Below are positions 21,066 through 30,553 of a DNA stretch of 64,000 bases, piece after piece; positions within the stretch are counted from its first letter, which is position 1, and each line of letters begins with the position of its first letter. The translations under genes and the position numbers were made by a program. The stretch is taken from assembly GCF_023101765.2 (NCBI RefSeq), contig NC_064226.1, positions 1,666,001 to 1,730,000 of the forward strand. Direction: 5' to 3'. The notes under the pieces are model-generated. The model made no database searches. It was not told the DNA's origin and saw only the letters and a list, made by a program, of their open reading frames with translations. This stretch comes from Spodoptera frugiperda (taxonomy: Eukaryota; Arthropoda; Insecta; Lepidoptera; Noctuidae).

Positions 21066-24000
21066 TTAGTGTAGAGTTTCAATTGGCAACGGTGACAATT
21101 TCGTAATAGGTCGCTTCAATGTGCCACCTTGCGTTTTTATAGTTGCGACTCGGACATATCCGTCGCTGCCGGGATGCACTTCGATTATGCGTCCTAGGGC
21201 CCACTTCCCTGGTGGGAGGTTGTTTTCCTTTATCAAGACAACATCATCTGGTTTAATGTTAGGTGTGGGTTTCAGCCATTTACTGCGAGCCTGTAGCGAC
21301 GTTAAGTAGTCTGAGGACCAGTGCTTCCAGAACTGGTGGAACATGTTCTCAGTTAACTGCCACCTTTTACGTAGATCTAGGTTTCGGTCATCTTCATAGC
21401 TAGATAGCGGAAGAGTCATAGTTGGACTACCCGTCAGAAAATGGCCAGGCGTTAGGCAGTTGTAGTACTCGTCAGGGTCTTCTGTGAGGGGGCAAAATGG
21501 TCTGGAATTCATGCATGCCTCTATTTTTGCCAGTAAGGTCGAAAATTCTTCAAAGGTGAGTTTCTGCTCGCCTAGAACCCGACGTAAGTGGTGTTTCATA
21601 GAGCGCACCGCCGCCTCCCAGAGCCCTCCCGCTGTTGGCCACGCAGGGGCGTTAAAATGCCACTCCACTTTCATTCTGCTTATTTCGTTAAAGAATTCAG
21701 AGGACAGTTCCATTCTGAACGCTTCGAACTCACTGTTCAGCCATTTTGAGGCTCCAATGAAGTTTGTGCCGCAGTCCGAATAAACATGACTTGGTGTTCC
21801 ACGCCTTGAACACATCCTCTGGAAAGCACCCATGAAAGCTTCAGTGCTCAAGTCTGAAACCAGTTCAATGTGAACTGCCTTCGTTGTTAAACAAACAAAG
21901 ATTGCGATGTATCCTTTGGATGTCTTAACGCCTCTTCCTTTGTTTAATTTGACGTCTACATGACCCGTGAAATCCACCCCGGTGTGAGTAAAGGGGCGGG
22001 ATGGTGTCACACGCTGTGGTGGCAGGTCGGCCATGAACTGGTAGTTTTCCGTAGGTTTGAATCGATGGCAACGTATGCACTGTCGCAACTGAGTTTTTAC
22101 TGCTCTGTTTCCTCCTATTATCCAATAATGTTGACGGATGAAGGCGAGCGTCAACCGGGCACCACCGTGTAAAGTCGCGATATGTGCTTGGTTTATCAGT
22201 AGTTCAGTGAGTCTATGCTTTCTCGGGAGAATTGCCGGGTTTTTCATTCCCGGCGGTAAGTTAGTTTTGTTTAGACGTCCACCGACACGTAAGATACCCT
22301 TCTTGTCTAGGTAAGGCGATAATTTGCAAATTTTGCTTTTAGTGGGAATATGTTGATTTTTTAGTAGTAAATCATATTCACTGCTAAATTCTAAACGTTG
22401 CACGTTTCTTGTTATTATGTTTGTAGCGCAATTAAGTTCATTGGCCGTCAGCGTTAGGTCATTGTGTTGTTTCCGTTGACCGGCGTCAAATTTCTTCACT
22501 TGTTTTGCGTTACTAAGTGAATTTGTTTTGAATCGCACAATCCAAGCTACAATACGCGTCACCCTGTTTAATTCGCTGTACTTGTTTATTAAGTTGATTA
22601 TTATGTTTTCTGGTTGACTTAGGGTTGGCGCAACGCTTTTTTGTTCTAGCGTAGTTGTAAGTAGGCAACTACGTTGTTCTTCGGGTTTGTTTGGAAACGT
22701 TCTCAGTGTTGCAGGTCCGTTCCACCATAAGTGGAAATTCACCAATTGTTTTGGATATAATCCCCTGGTTGCGCAATCGGCAGGGTTGTTTTTTGATTCG
22801 ATGTAAAACCAATGGGATGCTGGTACCACTTGTTTAATCTTGATGACTCGATTTTCCACGTACTTTTCCCATTTGGATGTCACTCCTTGCAACCACGCCA
22901 GTACCACTTTTGAATCGCACCAGGCCCATATAGTTATGGTGTGTTCTGTTAGCGACTCGACGATCTTGCCTACTAGTTGTGATAAAAGTAGTGCTCCGCT
23001 TAGTTCAAGTCTTGGCAAAGATAGTTTATGTGCGAGCGGGGCAACCTTAGTCTTTGCAGCAAGCAAGCTTAATTTAGGTTCTCCGGTTTCGTTGAGTGCT
23101 CGCGTATAGATGACGCACGAATACGCTTTCTCGCTTGCGTCGCAAAATGCAAGTAGTTCAATTTTGTTATGGATGGTTCCAATCCAGCGATTTATTGTTA
23201 TTGTTTTCAATTCATCGAGTTGATCTTTCAGTTTTAGCCACTCTTCTTGTATGCCATTAGGTACCGGTTCATCCCACGTTAAGTTCTGCATCCAGACGCT
23301 TTGAAAAATAAGCTTGGCTCGTATAGTGACCGGTGAAACCCAACCGAGTGGATCGTATAGTTGTGAAATCTGAGACAGCAAGGCTCGCTTAGTCAGTCCT
23401 TTTGGCGAGTTTTGTTTCAGGTTCCAGTTGAACGTAAATGTATCCAATGTAGGGTTCCAGCCAAGGCCAAGTGTTTTCATGCAGTCTTCTTGTTTAAAAT
23501 CAAAGTTGGTTTTAGAGATTTGGTCTTCTCGTAGATGTTCAAGTAATTTGGTACAATTGCTGGACCACTTTCTTAAGTTCATACCTCCTCGCTGTAGTAG
23601 TTGTATTAGGTCATTTTGTAATTGTTTAGCCCTTTCAAGGGAGTTGTGGCCACTTACAAGGTCATCAACGTAGAACTCTTTTTGCAGTATTTTTGCTGCG
23701 TCAGGGTATAAGTGACCGTCGTCGATAGCCAATTGTTTTAAAGTTCGCATGGCTAACCATGGCGCGCATTTTGTGCCGTATGTTACAGTCCGTAAAGCAT
23801 ATTCTTGCAGTTGCTCATCCGGGGAGTTCCTCCATATGATCTTCAGGAGTTGCTGCTGGTCTTCGGAGATCCAGATGCATCTGTACATTTTCTCTACATC
23901 AGCAGTTATTGCATATTTGTAGGTTCGCCATTTCAGGATAAGGGTTTGAATATCCCTTTGAAGGTTAGGCCCTTTTTCCATGAGGCTGTTCAAACTTTTG

Positions 24001-24818
24001 CCACTAGAAGTTTTTTGTGCCGCGTTAAAAACCACCCTTAGTTTAGTAGTTGTTGATTGGTCCTTTAGAACACCGTGGTGAGGTAAATAACATTCAAGTT
24101 GGTTGGATGTAATTTGACCCGCAGGCTTCATATGTTGTAATTCTAAGTACTCGCGAATAAAGTTTTTGTACATCGTCGATAGTTTTTCGTTTTTACATAA
24201 TCTTTTTTCTTGTTGTAAGAATTGCGCTATAGCAGCTGATTTCGAACTTCCAAGATCTTTGTCATAGTTATGGTTCATAGGCATTTTCACTATATATTTG
24301 CCATCTGAGCCTCGTTTGGTCGTTTCTTGGTAGTAAAGTTCACATTGATCGCTTCTCGGTATGTCTTCCGCACTTGGAGCAATGTCTTCACTCTCCCAGT
24401 ACTTCGTCAAATTCGTCGTATCGAATAAAGTTAAGTGACAGTTGAAGGTTTTAAGTTTCCCACACAGAATCCATCCCAACTGAGTTTGCTGCGCGATAGG
24501 TGATTGCTGATCGCCTTTTAAAACTCCGTCCAGAATTATATCTGCGTAAACGTCAGCTCCAAGTAGGAGATCTATTGAGCTTGACACATTGTAGTTAGGA
24601 TCGGCCAGCTTTAAATTTTGAAGATGCGTCCAGCCAGCACTTTGGAAGCTACTGCTAGGCAGCTTATTTGTTAAGTTTTGTAGGATCAATGCTTGCACAT
24701 TGAACTTATAGCTGGAATGTATCGATTGACAGTCGAGGTGTAAGAGCCCTCTACATGTTCGTGACGTAGAACCTATTCCAGTCACCGCGGCATCAAGTTT
24801 TTTTCGAGGTAAGCGCAA
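21066..24818 (-). CDS. pol: Pol: protease remnant, reverse transcriptase, RNase H, integrase
   Basis: About 1,250 residues. Residues 1-120 are the C-terminal part of a retropepsin-like protease (IDLLLGADVYADI at 82-94); the N-terminal part with the catalytic Asp is not present in this frame. Reverse transcriptase spans about 245-430, with D307 and the YVDD box at 383-386. RNase H spans about 550-690, with D560, E605, D635 and D681 as candidate catalytic acids. Integrase has a zinc site (H879, H884, C914, C917) and a DDE core (D949, D1015, E1068), followed by the DUF5641-type C-terminal domain usual in Bel/Pao. The stated start is a TTG, not a real initiator; the frame opens just after an upstream TAA. 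In this family Pol is made as a Gag-Pol fusion, but here pol and gag are in different frames with only a short overlap. Everything after the junction is open. Confidence 0.93.
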   Translation of the reverse strand: MRLPRKKLDAAVTGIGSTSRTCRGLLHLDCQSIHSSYKFNVQALILQNLTNKLPSSSFQSAGWTHLQNLKLADPNYNVSSSIDLLLGADVYADIILDGVLKGDQQSPIAQQTQLGWILCGKLKTFNCHLTLFDTTNLTKYWESEDIAPSAEDIPRSDQCELYYQETTKRGSDGKYIVKMPMNHNYDKDLGSSKSAAIAQFLQQEKRLCKNEKLSTMYKNFIREYLELQHMKPAGQITSNQLECYLPHHGVLKDQSTTTKLRVVFNAAQKTSSGKSLNSLMEKGPNLQRDIQTLILKWRTYKYAITADVEKMYRCIWISEDQQQLLKIIWRNSPDEQLQEYALRTVTYGTKCAPWLAMRTLKQLAIDDGHLYPDAAKILQKEFYVDDLVSGHNSLERAKQLQNDLIQLLQRGGMNLRKWSSNCTKLLEHLREDQISKTNFDFKQEDCMKTLGLGWNPTLDTFTFNWNLKQNSPKGLTKRALLSQISQLYDPLGWVSPVTIRAKLIFQSVWMQNLTWDEPVPNGIQEEWLKLKDQLDELKTITINRWIGTIHNKIELLAFCDASEKAYSCVIYTRALNETGEPKLSLLAAKTKVAPLAHKLSLPRLELSGALLLSQLVGKIVESLTEHTITIWAWCDSKVVLAWLQGVTSKWEKYVENRVIKIKQVVPASHWFYIESKNNPADCATRGLYPKQLVNFHLWWNGPATLRTFPNKPEEQRSCLLTTTLEQKSVAPTLSQPENIIINLINKYSELNRVTRIVAWIVRFKTNSLSNAKQVKKFDAGQRKQHNDLTLTANELNCATNIITRNVQRLEFSSEYDLLLKNQHIPTKSKICKLSPYLDKKGILRVGGRLNKTNLPPGMKNPAILPRKHRLTELLINQAHIATLHGGARLTLAFIRQHYWIIGGNRAVKTQLRQCIRCHRFKPTENYQFMADLPPQRVTPSRPFTHTGVDFTGHVDVKLNKGRGVKTSKGYIAIFVCLTTKAVHIELVSDLSTEAFMGAFQRMCSRRGTPSHVYSDCGTNFIGASKWLNSEFEAFRMELSSEFFNEISRMKVEWHFNAPAWPTAGGLWEAAVRSMKHHLRRVLGEQKLTFEEFSTLLAKIEACMNSRPFCPLTEDPDEYYNCLTPGHFLTGSPTMTLPLSSYEDDRNLDLRKRWQLTENMFHQFWKHWSSDYLTSLQARSKWLKPTPNIKPDDVVLIKENNLPPGKWALGRIIEVHPGSDGYVRVATIKTQGGTLKRPITKLSPLPIETLH

Positions 24819-26535
24819 TAGCTGAGCGGCATTCTCTGTTATTAAGACCCCGTAGTGTTACGTAAGTTCCATCAGCTGATTTAACCTTGACCAGGACTGT
24901 AGTTAGTAAGATTTCAGTATATTCGGTAGTCACGTGGTGAGCTGATGTTGACGGACGTGAGTTGGTTGAGTCGTCCCTCCTTTCTGCAGTCGGTTCAGAG
25001 TCAGCGGGTTTCGTATGCAGTAATGTATGATGTTTTGAGTTACATTCGCGACACGTTTTCCTGGAGTTGCAATTATTGTTGCCATGGCTGAACAAACAAT
25101 TTTTGCAAAGTTTTAATTTCGCTACTGTTTTATTCCGTTGCGAAATATCCATGTTAATAAACTTGTCACATTGCATTAGCACGTGCTCGTTATTGCAGAG
25201 AGGGCATTTTCCGAACGATGCATGAAATATTTTTGAGTGTCCCACTTTCGTTTGATCTTCTGGCTTCTTAAAGTTGCTTTTAAACTTGTAGTTAGGGCTC
25301 CAACTTTTATTGTTCGGTCTATGAGGTGTTTTATTCTCACCCGAGTCCTTTAAACAGCTCTTTGCGGTTTCGTGGGCGAGGAAGCTGAGCTCCAGGAACT
25401 TAAGGAACTCGTCTAGGTCTGGCAATTCCCTATTATTTTGCGTTTCCTTGGTGTACTCGTTAAGTGTCGTGGGATCCAATTTTTGTGACATCATATAAAC
25501 AATCATCGGGCCCCAACCGCTCACTTCAACTCCCATGTTTCCGAGACCATTTAGGCACTCGGTTATTACGTCATGCATCCTTTTCAGGTTGTTGGCGTTG
25601 GGTTGCTGAATAGTAGGTAAGTGCTGCATAGTACTCATGAACGAGGTGAACTGGAGTCGGCGGTTGTCATAGCGATGAGATAGTATTTCCCAACAGGAAT
25701 CATAGTTATCTGCACTGATTGACAGATGCTGGACGAGACGTTCTGCTTCACCCTTTAGTTTTGTCTTCAGGTGTTGCATCTTCTGCGCTTTGGGAATGCT
25801 CGGATTGTTGTGTATGGTTTCCAGGAAAATGTCCTTGAAAGTAATCCATTGAACATATTTGCCGGTAAATTCCGGGATTTCGATTTTTGGCGTCGATTTC
25901 TGTAAATGTATTTTGGACCAAATCTTACTGTTTAGGTTTCTTTTCAAGTTGTCGTACTTTTGTTCAATGGTTTCGTATTTTTCATTGTAATTTTGTTTCA
26001 GACTGGACCCCTTCAGCTCATCATCAAGTTCCCAGTGTATCTTGTCGATTGATTGCCACTTTGCTTTTAATGTTGCTAGATGTTCTTCGAACTCCCAATT
26101 TTCGGTTATGAAGTCGATGTTGATCTTTGACATTGCTTTAGTTAAAGCCTTAAAATTGCGTTCTTGCTGAGTGATGAGCTTCTTAACGTCTTCCTCAGTT
26201 TCTTCCTCTATTAGCCCAGATAGATCGAAGTTTAGGTCTTGTTTTGGTTGTTTGTTTTGAGAAGCCATTAGATCCAAAATATGCCTTTTAGTTGACTCGT
26301 ACATATTCTTTGTTTTCGTATAAACATCATCGTTAAAGTATCCGATGTTTTTATGTACAGTGGTCTCCACCAGTATATTATGCTGCTCTTCAAAGACACT
26401 CCATAGTTGCTCCAAGTTTTTCAAACGTTTTTCTAGGTAATCAACGTTTTTCCTAGTTATGCTGTCCTTTTTATAGTTGGTGCACAACGTTTTGATGTCT
26501 TCAAAGATACCGACTTGTTTGGTAAGTAGTGCCAT
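24793..26535 (-). CDS. gag: Gag polyprotein, frameshifted at its C-terminus
   Basis: 580 residues. The N-terminal 215 residues are helix- and charge-rich. About 215-370 match the DUF1759 capsid-like domain of Bel/Pao Gag (IEIPEFTGKYVQW at 218-230). Two CX2CX3HX4C knuckles follow (C444-C456 and C477-C489), then a C495/C498/H pattern to 507, for RNA binding. From about 541 the frame enters the protease N-terminus (ILLTTVLVKVKSADGTYVTL). At residue 561-563 (LRG) homology stops: the next residues are out of frame and end after 17 more codons. The same nucleotides read in pol frame give ITENAAQ, which in relatives follows the protease active site. Relatives have roughly a dozen residues, including the catalytic Asp, between these points, so I infer a short deletion. 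The ATG at 26533-26535 is a plausible start. Confidence 0.9.
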   Translation of the reverse strand: MALLTKQVGIFEDIKTLCTNYKKDSITRKNVDYLEKRLKNLEQLWSVFEEQHNILVETTVHKNIGYFNDDVYTKTKNMYESTKRHILDLMASQNKQPKQDLNFDLSGLIEEETEEDVKKLITQQERNFKALTKAMSKINIDFITENWEFEEHLATLKAKWQSIDKIHWELDDELKGSSLKQNYNEKYETIEQKYDNLKRNLNSKIWSKIHLQKSTPKIEIPEFTGKYVQWITFKDIFLETIHNNPSIPKAQKMQHLKTKLKGEAERLVQHLSISADNYDSCWEILSHRYDNRRLQFTSFMSTMQHLPTIQQPNANNLKRMHDVITECLNGLGNMGVEVSGWGPMIVYMMSQKLDPTTLNEYTKETQNNRELPDLDEFLKFLELSFLAHETAKSCLKDSGENKTPHRPNNKSWSPNYKFKSNFKKPEDQTKVGHSKIFHASFGKCPLCNNEHVLMQCDKFINMDISQRNKTVAKLKLCKNCLFSHGNNNCNSRKTCRECNSKHHTLLHTKPADSEPTAERRDDSTNSRPSTSAHHVTTEYTEILLTTVLVKVKSADGTYVTLRGLNNRECRSAIALTSKKT

Positions 26536-26838
26536 TGTAAGTCAGTAGTTTTAAGTTCAACTTAGGGTATGTAGGTCCAGTAGTCACGTACCTTAAGTTC
26601 AGTGGTAGTAGTAGTAGTAGTAGCTGTAGTTGTAGTTGGCTTGTTGACGTATTTGCGTCTTGTTTATTCGCTTGATCCACGAAAAAGTTTCCAAGTATCA
26701 CTCTTCGTTGAGTGTTAGAGCTCTTGTACTCTTTCTACGAATATGCGCGCCTTCTCAACTTGACTGGTGAGATCCGCTTGTGGAAGGCCAGCCAAGCCGA
26801 TTCGCTGTCGTTTCAAGAGATACAATTACTCCAAACAG
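26536..26838 (-). other. 5' leader of the retrovirus
   Basis: About 300 bp between primer-binding site and gag ATG. It contains a GTA/GTT triplet repeat (26604-26636). A packaging signal and splice donor for env would be expected here, but I cannot point to either. Confidence 0.5.
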
Positions 26839-26856
26839 TTAAAACTCGAAGGACCA
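26839..26856 (-). promoter_or_regulatory. Candidate primer-binding site
   Basis: On the coding strand, TGGTCCTTCGAGTTTTAA begins 5 nt inside the 5' LTR. It starts with TGG, complementary to a tRNA CCA end, and sits where minus-strand priming occurs in LTR elements. The primer tRNA is not identified. Confidence 0.6.
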
Positions 26857-26861
26857 TTTAA

Positions 26862-27129
26862 TGTACGGGACAGTTTGGTTCCTGCACTGTACACTATAAT
26901 TGTTAGTTAGCGAGTGTGTCCAACATGTAAAACACTTCAAGTAGTAACCCAGTTTATTTCTTTACTAGTATCGTACACAGTAAAAGGTAGGTGATTTCTA
27001 CATGTATGTCTGTTCAACGTGTTGGTAAGTTGCACACTGAGTATGAAGAAATATTAGTCGTGACAGGTGAACTTGATATTTCGCGCTGTCAGCAGTATTG
27101 CAGTAAGGTCAATGTACGTGGACCGTACA
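26862..27129 (-). repeat. 5' LTR
   Basis: 268 bp, identical to 18541-18808 including the TGTACGG/CCGTACA ends. On the coding strand it lies upstream of the primer-binding site and should carry the promoter; no convincing TATA box was identified. Confidence 0.95.
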
Positions 27130-27716
27130 GGTATCTCGTTCAAACCAATTTTCTTTGAAAGTTTCCATTAAAATCTACAGCATATATTTTTTTTAGTTTT
27201 CTTACTCACTTATTTTAAAAGTTAGAGGGCAGGACACATTCGATAGACCTCATTTTTCCACTTTGGAAGTGTCTATCTTTCAAACAATTGATTTTGACGA
27301 AAAATGGTTTTAGGAACCATGACGTATTTTTAATGGCCTATCCATAGACAACCATCACGGATAGGTTAGACGAAAAAAAAATTTTTGAAGAGGTGCAGTG
27401 ACCGTGCGCTCTCCGCCCTCTATCTCGGAAACGGTGCACCGTATAAAAAAAAGATTAGACAAAAGTTGTAGAGAATTTTGTATTCTACAATATTGGTATT
27501 TAATGCAAATACCAAAAACCCATAGGAAATGAGATATTTCCAAAGAAAGCGCAAAAATCCGATTTTTCTTCCTTAGACCTTGAAATTTAAGAGTTGCTTA
27601 CACCCTACCATATGTAGGTTTTGAGACAAGTTTCAGGCAGTCAATATACAAGTATATACAAAATTACAGCTGGGTATCTCAAATTCCGAGGTGAAATCCT
27701 AATTTGATTGGACTAA
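27130..27716. other. Unidentified non-coding segment between LTR and inverted repeat
   Basis: No gene recognised. The sequence includes a GC-richer block (GTGACCGTGCGCTCTCCGCC, 27399-27418) and a local inverted pair around 27470-27510 (GTATTCTACAATATTGGTAT). It probably belongs to the same larger element as the flanking inverted repeats. Confidence 0.4.
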
Positions 27717-28033
27717 TAATACTTTGCGGCGCTCGTACGCCAAAAACTATTGATTTTATGAAAAAGTTATCGATACATAAATTGTAGGAATTTTTTTCTA
27801 GTTTAATTTTGTAGATAAATATTTTTTCGTAAAATGCGTCGGAACGGAGATATTAATAAAAAACCGTTTTTAGGCGCCATTTTTTCAATATGGCGGCGCG
27901 AGCGGCGGGTGTACGAGGTGGCAAAGTTGAAATTCGAAAAGAGCATACCCAAATCTATAAATTCACCAATTTTCAAAACTCCCGGAAAACATTCCAGGTA
28001 ACCCCCTTTTTATCTACCAAATGACTGGACTAT
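27717..28033 (-). repeat. Right arm of long inverted repeat flanking the retrovirus
   Basis: Reverse complement of 17670-17978 with about 90% or more matching by eye. It has small differences such as an extra TAAAAAGGGGG-type stretch near 28003-28015. Confidence 0.75.
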
Positions 28034-28289
28034 TATAAATAATGAAAACTCCATGCATAGCTAATCTTTTGCAATTTTCATTCAGAAAATTTCAAGCATG
28101 ATTTATCGTTATTATGTTTAAACCAGGTAGTATCGTTGTTATGGTAAAGCAATAACAACTTTAAGAGTAAGTCTTTGAATCAATTATTGTTTGTCACTGA
28201 TCTCTTGCGCATACCTCGGACAGTGAAAGTGATCTGGTTTGAGGGCGAAGTAATGCAAAATTTCGGTACCACAGTCACCAGCTCCGGTA

Positions 28290-28361
28290 GCCGTGATCGT
28301 CTAGTGGTTAGGACCCTACGTTGTGGCCGTAGTAACCCAGGTTCGAATCCTGGTCACGGCA
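28290..28361 (+). tRNA. tRNA-His (GTG), copy 1
   Basis: A 72-nt cloverleaf: acceptor stem GCCGTGA paired with TCACGGC, discriminator A, anticodon stem CTACG/CGTAG closing loop TTGTGGC with anticodon GTG (28323-28325), and T-arm with GGTTCGAATCC. The A box (TCTAGTGG region) and B box are intact, so RNA polymerase III transcription is expected. The conserved 5' flank is TACCACAGTCACCAGCTCCG. The 3' trailer ends GGCGGAGC, then T-runs (from about 28390) as terminator. The CCA end is not encoded, as usual in eukaryotes, and the G-1 of histidine tRNA is added after transcription. Confidence 0.96.
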
Positions 28362-28379
28362 GTGATTATCACTGTTACG

Positions 28380-28689
28380 GCGGAGCAATATTTTTGATTT
28401 TTTTGTATTATTTTGAAGAGAAAAGTCGAACAAAGTGACATTTAATTTAAGTGAGGTCCCCAGTTGATGGCAAACTATTTCCTAGCTATTGTTCTTTGAG
28501 CATTGTTCTCAAATGCTTCTCGATGAGAACAAAAGAAAAGCTTCAAGCTTAAATATTACCCGTACTTTATGAAATGTGGTTTTAATGTTAACGTCTGTCT
28601 GTTTGTATGGTTGTTTGTAAAGGATGAACATGCGATCATTGTTAACATTGTCCAGTACTGTATAGATAACATATTCGATTAATTAAGGA
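28380..28689. other. No gene recognised
   Basis: Terminator T-run and trailer of tRNA-His copy 1, then non-coding sequence with nothing identified. Confidence 0.35.
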
Positions 28690-28870
28690 CTGAAAATGCT
28701 GAACGGTTGGCACGGTACTGACTACCGCGCAACGTAGAAGTTGCCACTTCGATCACCACACGGAGAAAATCTTAGTGTGATCCACAAATTGTGGTTTCGG
28801 GTCTATCATGTATCATGTGTGTGAATTTTTTTGTTTGTAAACACAGGAGGAAATCCTACATTGGGGCAAC
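28690..28870 (+). mobile_element. tRNA-derived SINE, family D
   Basis: A degraded tRNA-like head (GGTTGGCACGGTACTGACTA) is followed by GATCCACAAATTGTGG and a tail with TTGTTTGTAAACACAGGAGG. It matches 2385-2535. Confidence 0.6.
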
Positions 28871-29906
28871 ATTTAAAAAGAAACATAACATATCAACGTG
28901 ACAAAACTGCCAGTACAAATGAAGCCTCACCTTTATAACAACCGTTATCGATCACATACATACCACCTGTCTAAACACTGTCACCTTATCTGATTGAATC
29001 TAAGACCCCGCATTGCAATTTCCTTGATATCGTTATCCGATGTGACCTTTCGAAAGCTAAGGGCGTGACCCCACAAATATATATCCCCCGTTTACCGGTC
29101 ACTGAGCACCCACCGACACCTGAGGTGTTGCTAATACCTTATGAATATCAGTAGATTAGGTTCTGTGGTACCTATATTTAGAATTGATTGTGTTTACCAC
29201 AACATTATAATATTCACATCACATCAATAGCCTATAAGTGGCCACTGTTGACCAAAGGCTCTTCTCACATAGTGAAGCTGGCGTCTCAAATCTCCGGGTG
29301 GTTCGGTGGAACTCAGTCGTCAGAAGTATTAACCAAGAGGAAATAAATCTAACAAATCATTGGAAATGGAACCTGAGACGATCGATGTGCTCTGGACTCA
29401 GCATTGCAGATGCTTAATTTCACAGTTGTTTGCAAACTCTATACATAGGTAATTAATCTGGTCGAATTGCTGAATTGATTAGAATCGCACAGCTACTGCG
29501 ATAAACTTGTGGCGCATATTTTAACCCTCATCAAGTAAATTAAAAAAATGTAGGATTTCCAGCACAGATTTTAAGCTTGATTTTTTATTTTTTAAGCAAT
29601 GCTCTACGGACTTAAGTAATTAAACAAACTAGAGTTTCCGATGTCGATAGAGCTAGCGCTTTTTCATTCCATCCACTGATCGCCAACCAACTATGATTAA
29701 TTGAGTTAAAAAGTTTGCCAATCAGCCGATCCAATGGCTGTGTTGTTATTTCACTTTTATATACGGTTCCGTACCTACTGAAATTATTGGTTTGATTGTT
29801 CTTAGGGGTCTGAAGACATAAATTGTGATTCGAAGTTCTTTTTTAATTAGAAGAGGTGCCTCATTAATGTTTAATGTTCTAAGCATTAGGTTAGGTAAAC
29901 TATTAA
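28871..29906. other. Non-coding stretch with a LINE-tail-like block
   Basis: No gene recognised. 29228-29300 (GTGGCCACTGTTGACCAAAGG, split by the length limit here) resembles the 3' tail motif of a LINE that recurs in reverse at 30235-30280 (GCAGTGGCCACTGG). Confidence 0.35.
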
Positions 29907-30048
29907 AACGGCGCATTCCAATAACCTACCGATCGGTAGATTTGCCTACCAGCGGTAGAATTTTGACACATTTTCTATGGAGCTTATGTCAAAATTCTAC
30001 CGCTGGTAGGCAAATCTACCGATCGATAGGTTATTGGAATGCGCCGTT
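29907..30048. repeat. 142-bp near-perfect palindrome (foldback MITE)
   Basis: Arms of about 62 bp, starting AACGGCGCATTCCAATAACC, are reverse-complementary with a single mismatch (CCGATCGG versus TCGATCGG). They are joined by a loop of about 18 nt (near 29969-29986). It has no coding capacity. Confidence 0.85.
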
Positions 30049-30481
30049 AGTCGATATGTCAATAGATTTTTTAGAATATACTTTAGGTATATTGACGTTG
30101 ACTCATGTCTTACAAAATTGGGTCAAATCAATATCTATTAAGGAATTTTAATGGTGTAGTTTCTGAGGAAGTAATGGAAGCCCAGGTATCTAATATGTTT
30201 GATGTAACTTTAAAATGAGCAAGAAGTCTCTGTGTGAGAAGACGCCTTTGGCAGCAGTGGCCACTGGTAGGCTGTTGATGATGTTAACGAAACTTTAAAA
30301 TATAATCGTTTTACTGTATACGCGAAAGTAGCGCGGTACCCAAATACCAATTAAATATAACTCAGTGAACCGTCACGTCCGATATCAACCGTTGTGTAAA
30401 AATAAAATAAAAATGCACTTTTTTATTCTCACTGTCACAATGCAAACAGAAATTTGGATAACTTTCTCACCAGCTCCGATA
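30049..30481. other. No gene recognised
   Basis: Non-coding sequence between a foldback repeat and tRNA-His copy 2. The last 18 bases join the conserved tRNA 5' flank (CACCAGCTCCG). Confidence 0.35.
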
Positions 30482-30553
30482 GCCGTGATCGTCTAGTGGT
30501 TAGGACCCTACGTTGTGGCCGTAGTAACCCAGGTTCGAATCCTGGTCACGGCA
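30482..30553 (+). tRNA. tRNA-His (GTG), copy 2
   Basis: All 72 nt are identical to copy 1. Its 5' flank is conserved only for CACCAGCTCCG(A)TA and diverges further upstream, unlike the other full copies. The trailer GTGATACACTGTCGCGGCGG is conserved and is followed by T-runs from about 30582. Confidence 0.96.

Larger units (their letters stand above)
18541..27129 (-). mobile_element. Complete Bel/Pao endogenous retrovirus with F-like env
   Basis: Two 268-bp direct repeats bound 8,589 bp that encode, on the minus strand, gag, pol (RT, RNase H, integrase) and env in the order expected for an env-bearing Bel/Pao element. RT precedes RNase H and integrase, the YVDD box and DUF1759-type Gag fit Bel/Pao rather than Gypsy. 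The LTRs appear identical at every position I compared, so insertion is recent. Five-base flanks are GATAT (left) and GGTAT (right), close to a 5-bp duplication but with one mismatch. The gag/pol junction carries a small lesion (see gag and pol), so this copy cannot make an ordinary Gag-Pol precursor with an intact protease. Confidence 0.93.

Noticed and set aside
28175..28438. 87-residue open frame containing SGSRDRLVVRTLRCGRSNPG
   Set aside because: This is the translation of tRNA-His copy 1; the same peptide appears at 38916-39242 over copy 9. It is a tRNA artefact, not a protein.
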